A stretch of 64,000 nt of DNA, taken from assembly GCF_000379485.1 (NCBI RefSeq), contig NZ_KB902299.1, forward strand, positions 186,001 to 250,000, in the 5' to 3' direction. Shown here piece by piece: positions 24,180 to 32,086 of this stretch (position 1 is the stretch's first letter; the number at the start of each line of letters is the position of its first letter). The position numbers and the translations under genes are program-made. The notes beneath the pieces were generated by a model. The model saw only the letters and a list, made by a program, of their open reading frames with translations, ran no database searches and had not been told where the DNA came from. This DNA comes from Wenxinia marina DSM 24838. Its GTDB lineage: Bacteria > Pseudomonadota > Alphaproteobacteria > Rhodobacterales > Rhodobacteraceae.

Positions 24180-26524
24180 GTCTCGCCTCTCAGCGTCTGA
24201 GGGTTGCGCAGCCACAGGTCCCGCTGCGGGAACGGCACCTCGATCCCCGCCTCGGCGAAGCGGCGGGCGATCTCGTGGTTCATCTCGGACTGCACGTTCA
24301 GGACGAAGTTCACGTCGCGCAGGATGGCCCGGATCTCGAAGTTCAGGCTGCTGTCGCCGAAGGTGCGGAACAGGATCGTCGGCGGCGGCGTGAGCACCAC
24401 CATCGGATGCGCCTCGGCCACCTCGCGCAGGATCGCCGTGACCTTCTCGGTATCGCTGCCGTAGGCGACGCCGACCGGCACGATCACCCGGCCGACGAGG
24501 TTGCCGCGGGTCCAGTTCGTCACCTGCCCCGAAATCAGGTCGGCGTTCGGCACGATCACGTCGGTCCGGTCGAACGTCTCGATCCGGGTGGACCGGACCG
24601 AGATGTCGCGGACGTAGCCCATCTGGCCGTTCACCTCGATCCAATCGCCCTCCGAGATCGGCCGCTCGATCAGCAGGATGATGCCCGAAACGAAGTTCGA
24701 GACGATGTTCTGCAGGCCGAAGCCGATGCCGACCGACAGCGCGCCGAAGATCACGACGAGCGAGGAGAGGTCGAACCCGGCCGAGATGACGGCCAGCAGC
24801 GCGGCGGCGAAGATGCCTAGATAGCCGGCCCCGGCCACCAGCGCGTTGCGCGCGCCGATGTCCATGCGCGTCCGCGGCAGGAGGACCGAGCGCAGGCTGC
24901 TCTGGATCAGGCGGGTGATGCCGTAGCCGAGGGCGAAGACGATGACGAAGGTCAGGAACTCGGTCGGCGACAGGCGGGTCTCGCCGATCTGGAAGCCGGC
25001 GCGGAAGCGCGACCACAACTCGGCCAGCTCCTCGGGGCGGACGCCCCACAGGATGGCGATCATCGGCACCGCGAGGATCACGAGGACGCCGCCCAGGATC
25101 ACCGGGATCAGCGAACTCTGCCCCGCCTCGGGGCCGGCGACCGCGACGTACAGGTCGAAGACCAGCTTCTCGATCAGGATCAGGATCGCGAGCAGCAGCA
25201 GCGTGTTCGTCGTGTCCGAGATGACCGCACTGCCGGCGGCGGCGTAGCCGACGAGCAGCAGGAGGCTGCCGACGACGGCCGCGACCATCGCCACCCGCGC
25301 GACGAGGGACAGCAGCGCCCTGCGGAACGCCGTCTCGGCCAGCTCCTCCTCGCCGCCCGACTGGGCGCCGTCGAGGAAGTCGCGGGCGACGAGGAACAGC
25401 AAGGCGGCGATGGCGAGCCGCGGCCACATCAGGATGAGTGCGGCCGCCGCCGGGTCCGCCTCGCCGATCCGGCCGATGGACGCCAGAAGGACGACGATGG
25501 CACTCAGAAGCCCGATCCAGACGATGCGCCGCCGCACCCGGCGCCGCCGCTCGGGCTTGAAGTCGAGCGGGACCGGCGCGTCCGCCTCGGGCGCGAACAG
25601 GCTGTCGGCGACCCACAGCGCGGCGAAGTAGTTGAGGACCGCCCAAGGCACGTCCTGCAGCACCTCGGACAGGAGCGGCCCCGGCAGGCGGCTCACGATG
25701 ATTCCGCCGATCAGCAGCGAGGCGCCGGCCGTCGGCAGCAGCAGGTAGCCGAGGGAGGCGACGATCCGCGCCACGTCCCCGGCCCAGGCGGTGCGCGCCG
25801 TGCTCCACCCCACCGCGCGGCGGGTGAGGCGCAGTCCGAATGTCAGCAGGACCAGCCCCGCGACCGCCAGCAAAAGCGCGCCCGGCACGGCGCCGTCGGG
25901 CGGCGTGACGCCCCCGGCGAAGCGGGCCGCGGTCTCTGTCGCCAGCGTGTCCACGCGCGATACGACAAGCGCGCCCGCCGCGCCCCAGGCCGCGAGGTCG
26001 AGGACGGTCGGCAGGCGGTCGAACAGCCGCCCCATCGCCTCGCGCCGCAGCTGGGCGTCGATCTCGGAGATCAGGCCGCTCGCCTCGGCCGCCGCCTCGG
26101 CGGCCAGCAGGCGCGGCGCACGCAGGTCGGCCAGCCGGCCCTGCAGGGCGGCGCGGCGCTCGGCGATGCGTTCCGGCTCCTCCCCCTCCTCGGGGGGCGC
26201 GCCGAGGGCGTCGAGCTGCGAGGCGACGGTCTCGATCCGTCCGGCATTGGCGTCGCGCCCGGCGAGGAACTGGTCGCGCCAGCTCACCAGCTCGGCCCGC
26301 AGGCGCTCCAGCCCGAAGGACGAGCCCTCGCCCTGCTCGAGGATGGCGGTCGTGCGCTCCACCACCTGCCGCCACTCGGCCCGCTCGGGCGCCAGCGCTG
26401 TCTGGCCGGCGGGGCCGACGACCTCGCCCGGGGGAACGTCCGGCGGCACGTCCTGCGCGGCGACCGCCCCGGCGAGCGCCAGCAGCAGCGCCGCGACCAG
26501 CGCGGCGAGGCGGGCCCGGATCAT
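24176..26524 (-). CDS. DUF3772-MscS mechanosensitive channel, 782 aa
   Basis: An N-terminal signal peptide (MIRARLAALVAALLLALAGAVAAQ) leads to a periplasmic coiled DUF3772-type domain (~40-200). Multiple membrane segments span ~210-530, and a C-terminal MscS core holds the pore helix LSVGIGFGLQNIVSNFVSGI and the beta domain (SEGDWIEVNGQMGYVRDISV). It should open under membrane tension to release solutes in osmotic downshock. It is translationally coupled to cysK upstream and alaX downstream by ATGA overlaps; grouping a channel with thiol and tellurite genes is unusual. Confidence 0.9.
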   Translation of the reverse strand: MIRARLAALVAALLLALAGAVAAQDVPPDVPPGEVVGPAGQTALAPERAEWRQVVERTTAILEQGEGSSFGLERLRAELVSWRDQFLAGRDANAGRIETVASQLDALGAPPEEGEEPERIAERRAALQGRLADLRAPRLLAAEAAAEASGLISEIDAQLRREAMGRLFDRLPTVLDLAAWGAAGALVVSRVDTLATETAARFAGGVTPPDGAVPGALLLAVAGLVLLTFGLRLTRRAVGWSTARTAWAGDVARIVASLGYLLLPTAGASLLIGGIIVSRLPGPLLSEVLQDVPWAVLNYFAALWVADSLFAPEADAPVPLDFKPERRRRVRRRIVWIGLLSAIVVLLASIGRIGEADPAAAALILMWPRLAIAALLFLVARDFLDGAQSGGEEELAETAFRRALLSLVARVAMVAAVVGSLLLLVGYAAAGSAVISDTTNTLLLLAILILIEKLVFDLYVAVAGPEAGQSSLIPVILGGVLVILAVPMIAILWGVRPEELAELWSRFRAGFQIGETRLSPTEFLTFVIVFALGYGITRLIQSSLRSVLLPRTRMDIGARNALVAGAGYLGIFAAALLAVISAGFDLSSLVVIFGALSVGIGFGLQNIVSNFVSGIILLIERPISEGDWIEVNGQMGYVRDISVRSTRIETFDRTDVIVPNADLISGQVTNWTRGNLVGRVIVPVGVAYGSDTEKVTAILREVAEAHPMVVLTPPPTILFRTFGDSSLNFEIRAILRDVNFVLNVQSEMNHEIARRFAEAGIEVPFPQRDLWLRNPQTLRGET

Positions 26525-27555
26525 TGGTCCTCGAACACTCCCGGGATCGACTGCGGCGCGCGGTCGAGCCACGAGGGTGTCGGCAGGCCCTTGGACTTGA
26601 GGAAGTCGATGTTGAACAGCTTGGACTGGTAGCGGGTGCCGTAGTCGCACAGGATCGTCACGATCGTGTGCCCCGGCCCCAGCTCGCGCGCCATGCGGAT
26701 CGCGCCCGCGACGTTGATGCCGGACGAGCCGCCGAGGCAGAGCCCCTCTTCCGCCAGGAGGTCGAAGACGATGGGCAGCGCCTCGTCGTCGGGGATCTTG
26801 TAGGCCATGTCGGGCCTGAAGCCTTCGAGGTTGGCGGTGATCCGCCCCTGCCCGATGCCTTCGGTGATCGAGTCGCCCTCGGCCTTCGCCTCGCCCTCGG
26901 TGTAGATCGAGAAGATCGCCGAGCCGCCCGGATCGGCGAGGCCGATCTTCACGCCCTTGGGCTGCAGCGCCATGCCGACGCCGGCGAGCGTCCCGCCGGT
27001 GCCGACGGCGCAGACGAAGCCGTCCACCTTGCCATCGGTCTGCGCCCAGATCTCCGGCCCCGTCCCGTCGATATGCGCCTGCCGGTTCGCGGTGTTGTCG
27101 AACTGGTTCGCCCAGATCGCGCCATTGGGGGCGGATTTCGCCAGCTCCTCGGCCAGACGGCCGGAGTAGCGGACGTAGTTGTTGGGGTTCTTGTAGGGCG
27201 CGGCCGGCACCTGGATCAGCTCCGCCCCGGCGAGGCGGATCATGTCCTTCTTCTCCTGGCTCTGCGTCTCGGGGATCACGATCACCGTCTTGAAGCCCAG
27301 CGAGTTGCCGACGAGGGCGAGGCCGATGCCGGTATTGCCGGCCGTGCCCTCGACGATGGTCCCGCCGGGGCGAAGCTCGCCCTTCACGATGGCGGCGCGG
27401 ATGATGCCGAGGGCGGCGCGGTCCTTCACCGACTGGCCGGGGTTCAGGAACTCGCACTTGCCGAGGATGGTGCAGCCGGTCTCTTCCGAGGCGCGGCGCA
27501 GCTTGATCAGGGGCGTTTTGCCGATCGCGTCGGCGAGGTCGGACTTGAACTGCAT
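26521..27555 (-). CDS. cysK: Cysteine synthase A (O-acetylserine sulfhydrylase)
   Basis: A 344-aa PLP enzyme. GKTPLIKLRR opens the protein, NPGQSVKDRAAL carries the PLP lysine, and EGTAGNTGIGLALV binds the substrate. VGTGGTLAGVGMAL anchors the phosphate, and LGGSSGINVAGAIRMA follows near the C-terminus. It makes cysteine from O-acetylserine and sulfide. In Rhodobacter sphaeroides cysK lies beside trgAB in a tellurite-resistance locus, the order seen here. The C-terminus is slightly longer than in E. coli CysK, ending WLDRAPQSIPGVFEDQ. It is coupled to mscS by ATGA. Confidence 0.93.
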   Translation of the reverse strand: MQFKSDLADAIGKTPLIKLRRASEETGCTILGKCEFLNPGQSVKDRAALGIIRAAIVKGELRPGGTIVEGTAGNTGIGLALVGNSLGFKTVIVIPETQSQEKKDMIRLAGAELIQVPAAPYKNPNNYVRYSGRLAEELAKSAPNGAIWANQFDNTANRQAHIDGTGPEIWAQTDGKVDGFVCAVGTGGTLAGVGMALQPKGVKIGLADPGGSAIFSIYTEGEAKAEGDSITEGIGQGRITANLEGFRPDMAYKIPDDEALPIVFDLLAEEGLCLGGSSGINVAGAIRMARELGPGHTIVTILCDYGTRYQSKLFNIDFLKSKGLPTPSWLDRAPQSIPGVFEDQ

Positions 27556-27605
27556 GGGGCGCCCTCCGGGTTGTCCGCTCTTAGTAGGAGCGGCCCCGGC
27601 CGAAC

Positions 27606-28724
27606 TCAACCCGGGCCGGCCAGCGCGGCCCTGTGACGATCCGTCCAGAGGAGCATCATGACGAGCGGCCCGACGTTGATCTCGCCGGTGTCGATCAGCG
27701 CGAGCGCAGCGTCCAGCGGCAGGACATGGGTGCGCAGATCCTCGTTCTCCACGGCGAGGCCGCCGGCGCGGGTGCCGATGCCGGACAGGTCGGCGAGCCC
27801 GGCGAAGCAGTGGAAGACGTCGGTGGTGGAGCCGGGCGAGGCGTAGACGGTGAACATCCGCCGCAGCTCCACCTCGGCGAGGCCCGTCTCCTCCCAGGTC
27901 TCGCGCCGCGCCGCCTCTTCCGGCGTCTCGCCCGCATCCACGATGCCGGCCGGCGGCTCCAGCATCCAGGGGTTCGCGGCGCCCCGCAGGATCGGCCCGG
28001 TGCGGACCTGCTCGATCAGCAGGACCTCGCCGGTCGCGGCGTCGTAGGGCAGGACGAGCGCGGCGTCGGCGCCCAGCAGAGCCTCGCGGTCGAGGTCGGG
28101 GCTGGTGCCGCCCGAAAAGGTCCGGTGCCGCATGCGGAAAGCGGCGTGGCGGAAGAACCGGCCCGACAGGCGCGGCGGCCCGATCCGCTCCACCTCGCCA
28201 GGCCGCGCGGCGTGGCGCAGGGTCGCCGGCTGCGTCTCGCCCGCGGCGCGGAGGCGCGCCGAGGCGCGGTGCCGGACCATGTGCCAGTTCCGCGCCAGCG
28301 CCTCCGGGCCGATCTCGTCCACCGTCAGGTCGAACTCCTCGGCAGCCAGCAGCGTCAGCGCCCCGTCCTCGACCTCCCACTCGTCCAGCCGCCAGGGCCG
28401 GTCCGATGCCTGCCCCTCGGGGCCGGGCAGATAGACGCCTGCCGGATGCGGGACGCCGTCCACCTCAGCCGTGACGGGCGCCAGGCGATAGCCGAAGGGC
28501 AGTTCGTAGGCGTCCAGGCGGGCGCGTACGGCGGGCGACGGATCGGCAATGAGCAGACCCGCCGCGATCTCGCCCGGCGCCTCGACCAGGAAGGGAAGCG
28601 TCCCGCCCGCCTCGCGGACGACGCGGTACCCGGGCAGGGTGGCGGCCCGTGTCTCGACCCTCCCTCCGGCGACGCGTTCCAGCAGCTGCGGCAGGCGCAG
28701 CGTGCCGTAGAGAAAGAGGTCCAA
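27606..28724 (-). CDS. trgB: TrgB-like fusion of a gamma-glutamylcyclotransferase-like domain and a NUDIX hydrolase
   Basis: A 372-aa protein. Residues 1-150 are an AIG2/GGCT-like fold with the N-terminal LFLYGTLRLPQLL signature. Residues ~205-350 are a NUDIX domain with the full box GIVDAGETPEEAARRETWEE and TGL, typical of ADP-ribose pyrophosphatases. This layout fits TrgB of the R. sphaeroides tellurite locus. A TTG start at 28724 is chosen because AGGTAGG lies 6 bp upstream and the GGCT signature begins at once. It follows trgA after 5 bp. The likely substrates are nucleoside diphosphate derivatives; the GGCT half is less certain. Confidence 0.87.
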   Translation of the reverse strand: MDLFLYGTLRLPQLLERVAGGRVETRAATLPGYRVVREAGGTLPFLVEAPGEIAAGLLIADPSPAVRARLDAYELPFGYRLAPVTAEVDGVPHPAGVYLPGPEGQASDRPWRLDEWEVEDGALTLLAAEEFDLTVDEIGPEALARNWHMVRHRASARLRAAGETQPATLRHAARPGEVERIGPPRLSGRFFRHAAFRMRHRTFSGGTSPDLDREALLGADAALVLPYDAATGEVLLIEQVRTGPILRGAANPWMLEPPAGIVDAGETPEEAARRETWEETGLAEVELRRMFTVYASPGSTTDVFHCFAGLADLSGIGTRAGGLAVENEDLRTHVLPLDAALALIDTGEINVGPLVMMLLWTDRHRAALAGPG

Positions 28725-28729
28725 GAAAC

Positions 28730-29170
28730 CTACCTGTAGTTCCGTGCGAAATGCTCGGTCACGAGCCCCGCGACGATGCTTCCCGCGATCATCACCATGA
28801 GGACCTCGGGGGTGAGAAGCATCCCGCCCAGCCTGGCCATCATCTCGAAGATCGCGGCGATCGCCTCCATGGGGCCGTCATAGGCCTTCCGGAACGCCTC
28901 CTTCAACATCATCCCGAAGCCGTGGAGGAAGAACATCCAGAACCCGAACACCGCGACGCCGGTGAGACCGACCCCGAAGGCGGCGACCATGCCGCGACCG
29001 GCGCGGCTTCCGACGGTGGTCCATCCCGCCATCATCGCGGCGACCACGTTGATCTGCATGAAGTGCCGGGGGACCGTCCCCTCCGGGAACAGCGGCACCA
29101 TCAGAAGGGTGAGTATGAAGGCGAGCGCCATGAAGGTCAGCGCTCCGGCAAGGCGGCCGGCGGTGGGCAT
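28730..29170 (-). CDS. trgA: TrgA-family membrane protein (tellurite resistance)
   Basis: A 146-aa protein with four predicted membrane segments: ~8-27, ~40-58, ~62-85 and ~118-140. It starts MPTAGRLAGALTFMALAFIL. Position directly ahead of a TrgB-type NUDIX gene and cysK, and the length, match R. sphaeroides TrgA, which is needed for high-level tellurite resistance; the mechanism is not known. It heads the five-gene leftward operon ending at alaX. GGAG lies before the ATG. Confidence 0.85.
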   Translation of the reverse strand: MPTAGRLAGALTFMALAFILTLLMVPLFPEGTVPRHFMQINVVAAMMAGWTTVGSRAGRGMVAAFGVGLTGVAVFGFWMFFLHGFGMMLKEAFRKAYDGPMEAIAAIFEMMARLGGMLLTPEVLMVMIAGSIVAGLVTEHFARNYR

Positions 29171-29243
29171 GGGAACTCTCCTGCTCCCTCGTTGGGTCTG
29201 ACCCCCGGATTTCCCACGCCTTTATGGCAATCGAATGGCCGCC

Positions 29244-30458
29244 TCAGGCCCGCGCGAGGGTGATCTGGGTCACGTCGCAGTTGCCTGACCGGAAGGTCGC
29301 GGCGCAGGAGGTGAGGTAGAAGTTCCACATCCGCCGGAACCGGTCGTCGAAGCCGAGCTCGGCGATCTCGTCCCAGCGGAAGTTGAACACCTCGTGCCAG
29401 CGGCGCAGCGTCTGGCTGTAGCTCTCGCCGAACTCGATCGACCGCAGGGTCGTCAGGCTGGCCTTCGCCACCTCGTCGCGCAGCGCACGGGGCGAGGGCA
29501 GCATGCCGCCCGGGAAGATGTACTTCTGGATGAAGTCGACGCCGCGGCGGTAGGCCTCCCACCGCCTGTCGGCGACGGTGATGATCTGCAGCGTCGCGTT
29601 GGCGCCGGGGCGCAGGCGGTTGCGGACGGTGTCGAAGTAGACCGGCCAGTACCGTTCGCCCACCGCCTCGAACATCTCGATCGAGGCGATGCCGTCATAG
29701 GTGCCGCGCTCGTCGCGGTAATCCTGCAGCTTCAGCTCCACCCGGTCGGACAGGCCCGCCGCCGCGATCCGCTTCTGCGCGAAGGCCAGCTGCTCCTTGC
29801 TGATCGTGAGGCCGGTGACCTTGAGCCCCCGCTCCTTCGCCGCGTACTCGGCGAAGCCGCCCCAGCCGCAGCCGATCTCGAGAACGTGGTCGCCGGGCTT
29901 CGCCCCCATCTGGTCGACCATGCTGGCATATTTCGCCGTCTGCGCGGCCTCGAGACTCTCCTGCCCCGTCGAGAACAGCGCCGAGGAGTAGGTCATCGTC
30001 TCGTCCAGCCACAGCCGGTAGAAGTCGTTGCCGAGGTCGTAGTGGTACGAGATGTTCTTGCGGGCCTGCCGCTTGGAGTTCGACTGCAGCCAGAAGCGCA
30101 GCATCTCGTACCAGCGGACGAGGAACTGCCCCGGAAAGCCGTCATAGACCTCGTCCGCCTCGTCGTGGACGAGGTCCATGAAGGCCTGCAGGTCCGGCGT
30201 CGACCAGCCGCCGTCGAGATAGCTGTCGGAAAAGCCGAGGTCGCCCTCGCGCAGCAGGCGGGCGAAGAGATCGGGATCGTGCACGTCGACGCGGGCGACA
30301 TAGCCGGGCGCCCTGCCCTCGGCGCGGAAGACGCGCCCGTCCGGCAGCGAGATGTCGACGCGGCCGCGCGGCATCGAGCGCAGCGTCTGGAACACGGGCG
30401 CGAAGTAGCGCGGAAGGTCCGCCTGCCCCTCGGTCGACGTCAGAACGGTCTCGGACAC
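29244..30458 (-). CDS. cfa: Cyclopropane-fatty-acyl-phospholipid synthase
   Basis: A protein of about 404 aa. ISYHYDLGNDFYRLWLDETM precedes the AdoMet motif VLEIGCGWGGFAEYAA (~193-208). TGLTISKEQLAFAQKR and IASIEMFEAVGERYWPVYF follow, and FIQKYIFPGGMLPSP lies toward the C-terminus; all are CFA-synthase hallmarks. It methylenates cis double bonds of membrane phospholipid chains using AdoMet, a stress response to acid or solvents. The GTG at 30458 is preferred over one five codons upstream because GGGAGAGG sits just before it. Confidence 0.9.
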   Translation of the reverse strand: MSETVLTSTEGQADLPRYFAPVFQTLRSMPRGRVDISLPDGRVFRAEGRAPGYVARVDVHDPDLFARLLREGDLGFSDSYLDGGWSTPDLQAFMDLVHDEADEVYDGFPGQFLVRWYEMLRFWLQSNSKRQARKNISYHYDLGNDFYRLWLDETMTYSSALFSTGQESLEAAQTAKYASMVDQMGAKPGDHVLEIGCGWGGFAEYAAKERGLKVTGLTISKEQLAFAQKRIAAAGLSDRVELKLQDYRDERGTYDGIASIEMFEAVGERYWPVYFDTVRNRLRPGANATLQIITVADRRWEAYRRGVDFIQKYIFPGGMLPSPRALRDEVAKASLTTLRSIEFGESYSQTLRRWHEVFNFRWDEIAELGFDDRFRRMWNFYLTSCAATFRSGNCDVTQITLARA

Positions 30459-30553
30459 ACGCGCCTCTCCCACGAACCCCGCGTCAAGCTAGGGGAACCG
30501 TGCGGATTGTCACGATTTTCCGCGGCGTCACCGATGCGTGAAGTCGGGCACTC

Positions 30554-31975
30554 TCAGAACGACCGGCCCTCGTAGGCGTCCAGCGCCCGCCTGCGCCCCT
30601 CGTCGAGGCCGACGACTGGCTCTGGATAGGCGTCGTCGGGCGCCATCTTCCATGCGCGCGGGATCGCGTCGAAATACGCCAGCGCGGTGTCCGGCGGATC
30701 CTCCGACAGCTCGGCGAGCCAGCGCTTGCGGTACTCTCCCTTCAGGTCGAACTTCTCGGCCTGCGTGTCGGGGTTGAAGACGCGGAAGAAGGGCGTCGCG
30801 TCGGGGCCGGAGCCGGCCGACCATTGCCAGCCCAGCGCGTTGTTCGCCGGATCCCAGTCCACCAGGCACTCCTCGAACCAGTTGAGCCCCACCTTCCAGT
30901 GCGTCATCAGGTGCTTGGTCAGGAAGCTGGCGACGATCATCCGCGCCCGGTTGTGCATCCGGCCGGTCACGAACAGCTCGCGCATCGCCGCGTCCACCAC
31001 CTCGATCCCCGTGCGGCCCCGCTTCCAGGCGTGTATCTCGGACGCCCCCTCGTCGTCCTTCCACGGAAAGGCATCCCACTCCTCGCGCCAGTTGGCGGAG
31101 GTGAGGCGCGGCGTGTGGAAGCACAGGTGATAGGCGAAGTCGCGCCACACCAGTTCCTTGAGGAACGTCTCGGCCCCCGCCTTGCCCTCCTCCCGCGCCC
31201 GCTGGCCGGAATGCCAGACCGTGCGGATCGAGATCTCGCCGTAGGTCAGGTTCTCGGACAGGCCCGACGTGCCCTGGTCGGCGAGGTCGTTGCGGGCGTC
31301 GGCGTAGTCCGCGATCCGGTGCGCCGCGAAGTCGCCGAGGCGGTGCGAGGCCGCGCTCTCGCCGACGACGAGGTGCGGCGCGACGATCCCGGCGCCGCGG
31401 TTCATCGGCGCGGCGAGTCGCCAGTCGGCGAGGTCGTCGCTCTTCGGCCAGTCGGAGGGCGCGGGAATCGTACCGGGCGCCGGGTACGGGCTGCCGGGAT
31501 CGCGGCCCCGCACCGCGCGCCAGAACGGCGTGTAGACCTTGTACGGGCCGCCGGTCTTGGTCTCGACCGTCCACGGCTCGAACAGGACGTGCCCCGGAAA
31601 GCTCTTCGCCTCCACGCCATCGTCGCGCAGGCCCGCCTTCACCGCCTCGTCGCGGGCGATCGACTGCGGCTCGTAGTGCCTTGTCCACCAGACGGCGCCG
31701 GCCCCGATCTCGCGCGCGAGCGCCCGCAGGGTCGGCAGCGCCTCGCCCCGCCGCAGGATCAGGCGGCTGCCCCTGTCGGCGAGCGCCCTGCCGTGCGCCT
31801 CGACCGACAGGCCGAGGCGCCAGAGCGGCGCGGCCCGGCGCGCGCCCTCGACCTCGTCGAGGATGAAGACGGGGATGACAGGGCGATCCGCCTTGCAGGC
31901 CTCGGCGAGGGCGGGATGGTCGCCGAGCCGCAGGTCGCGGCGGAACCACAGGATCAGGGGGGAGCGGTCGGACAT
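30554..31975 (-). CDS. phrB: Deoxyribodipyrimidine photolyase
   Basis: A 473-aa protein. The N-terminal alpha/beta antenna domain opens PLILWFRRDLRLGDHPAL. The C-terminal FAD domain has GLSENLTYGEISIRTVW, FLKELVWRDFAYHL and NNALGWQWSAGSGPDATPFF. RVFNPDTQAEKFDLKGEYR, near the end, is the class I CPD photolyase signature region. It uses blue light to split UV-induced pyrimidine dimers. It stands 95 bp upstream of cfa on the same strand; both are stress genes, but the gap allows separate promoters. Confidence 0.93.
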   Translation of the reverse strand: MSDRSPLILWFRRDLRLGDHPALAEACKADRPVIPVFILDEVEGARRAAPLWRLGLSVEAHGRALADRGSRLILRRGEALPTLRALAREIGAGAVWWTRHYEPQSIARDEAVKAGLRDDGVEAKSFPGHVLFEPWTVETKTGGPYKVYTPFWRAVRGRDPGSPYPAPGTIPAPSDWPKSDDLADWRLAAPMNRGAGIVAPHLVVGESAASHRLGDFAAHRIADYADARNDLADQGTSGLSENLTYGEISIRTVWHSGQRAREEGKAGAETFLKELVWRDFAYHLCFHTPRLTSANWREEWDAFPWKDDEGASEIHAWKRGRTGIEVVDAAMRELFVTGRMHNRARMIVASFLTKHLMTHWKVGLNWFEECLVDWDPANNALGWQWSAGSGPDATPFFRVFNPDTQAEKFDLKGEYRKRWLAELSEDPPDTALAYFDAIPRAWKMAPDDAYPEPVVGLDEGRRRALDAYEGRSF

Positions 31976-32031
31976 GGCGGCAAAGCTAGTCCGCGGCCCC
32001 GAGGGTCAACATCGTGGACCCGGAACGCACG

Positions 32032-32055
32032 CAGCCCCGCCTTTCGGCGGGGCTG
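32032..32055 (-). terminator. GAAA-tetraloop hairpin after the BCCT gene
   Basis: On the minus strand CAGCCCCGCC-GAAA-GGCGGGGCTG forms a perfect 10-bp stem, 31 bp past the BCCT stop and before phrB. No T-run follows, as is common in high-GC alphaproteobacteria. It probably ends the BCCT transcript. Confidence 0.65.
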
Positions 32056-32086
32056 CGGATGACACGGCGCAGGGGCGCCGCCGCCG

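Noticed and set aside
23463-26375. Single 970-codon frame joining alaX with upstream sequence
   Set aside because: Only its C-terminal 238 residues are AlaX; the rest is an off-frame reading of the MscS channel gene, whose true frame is intact.
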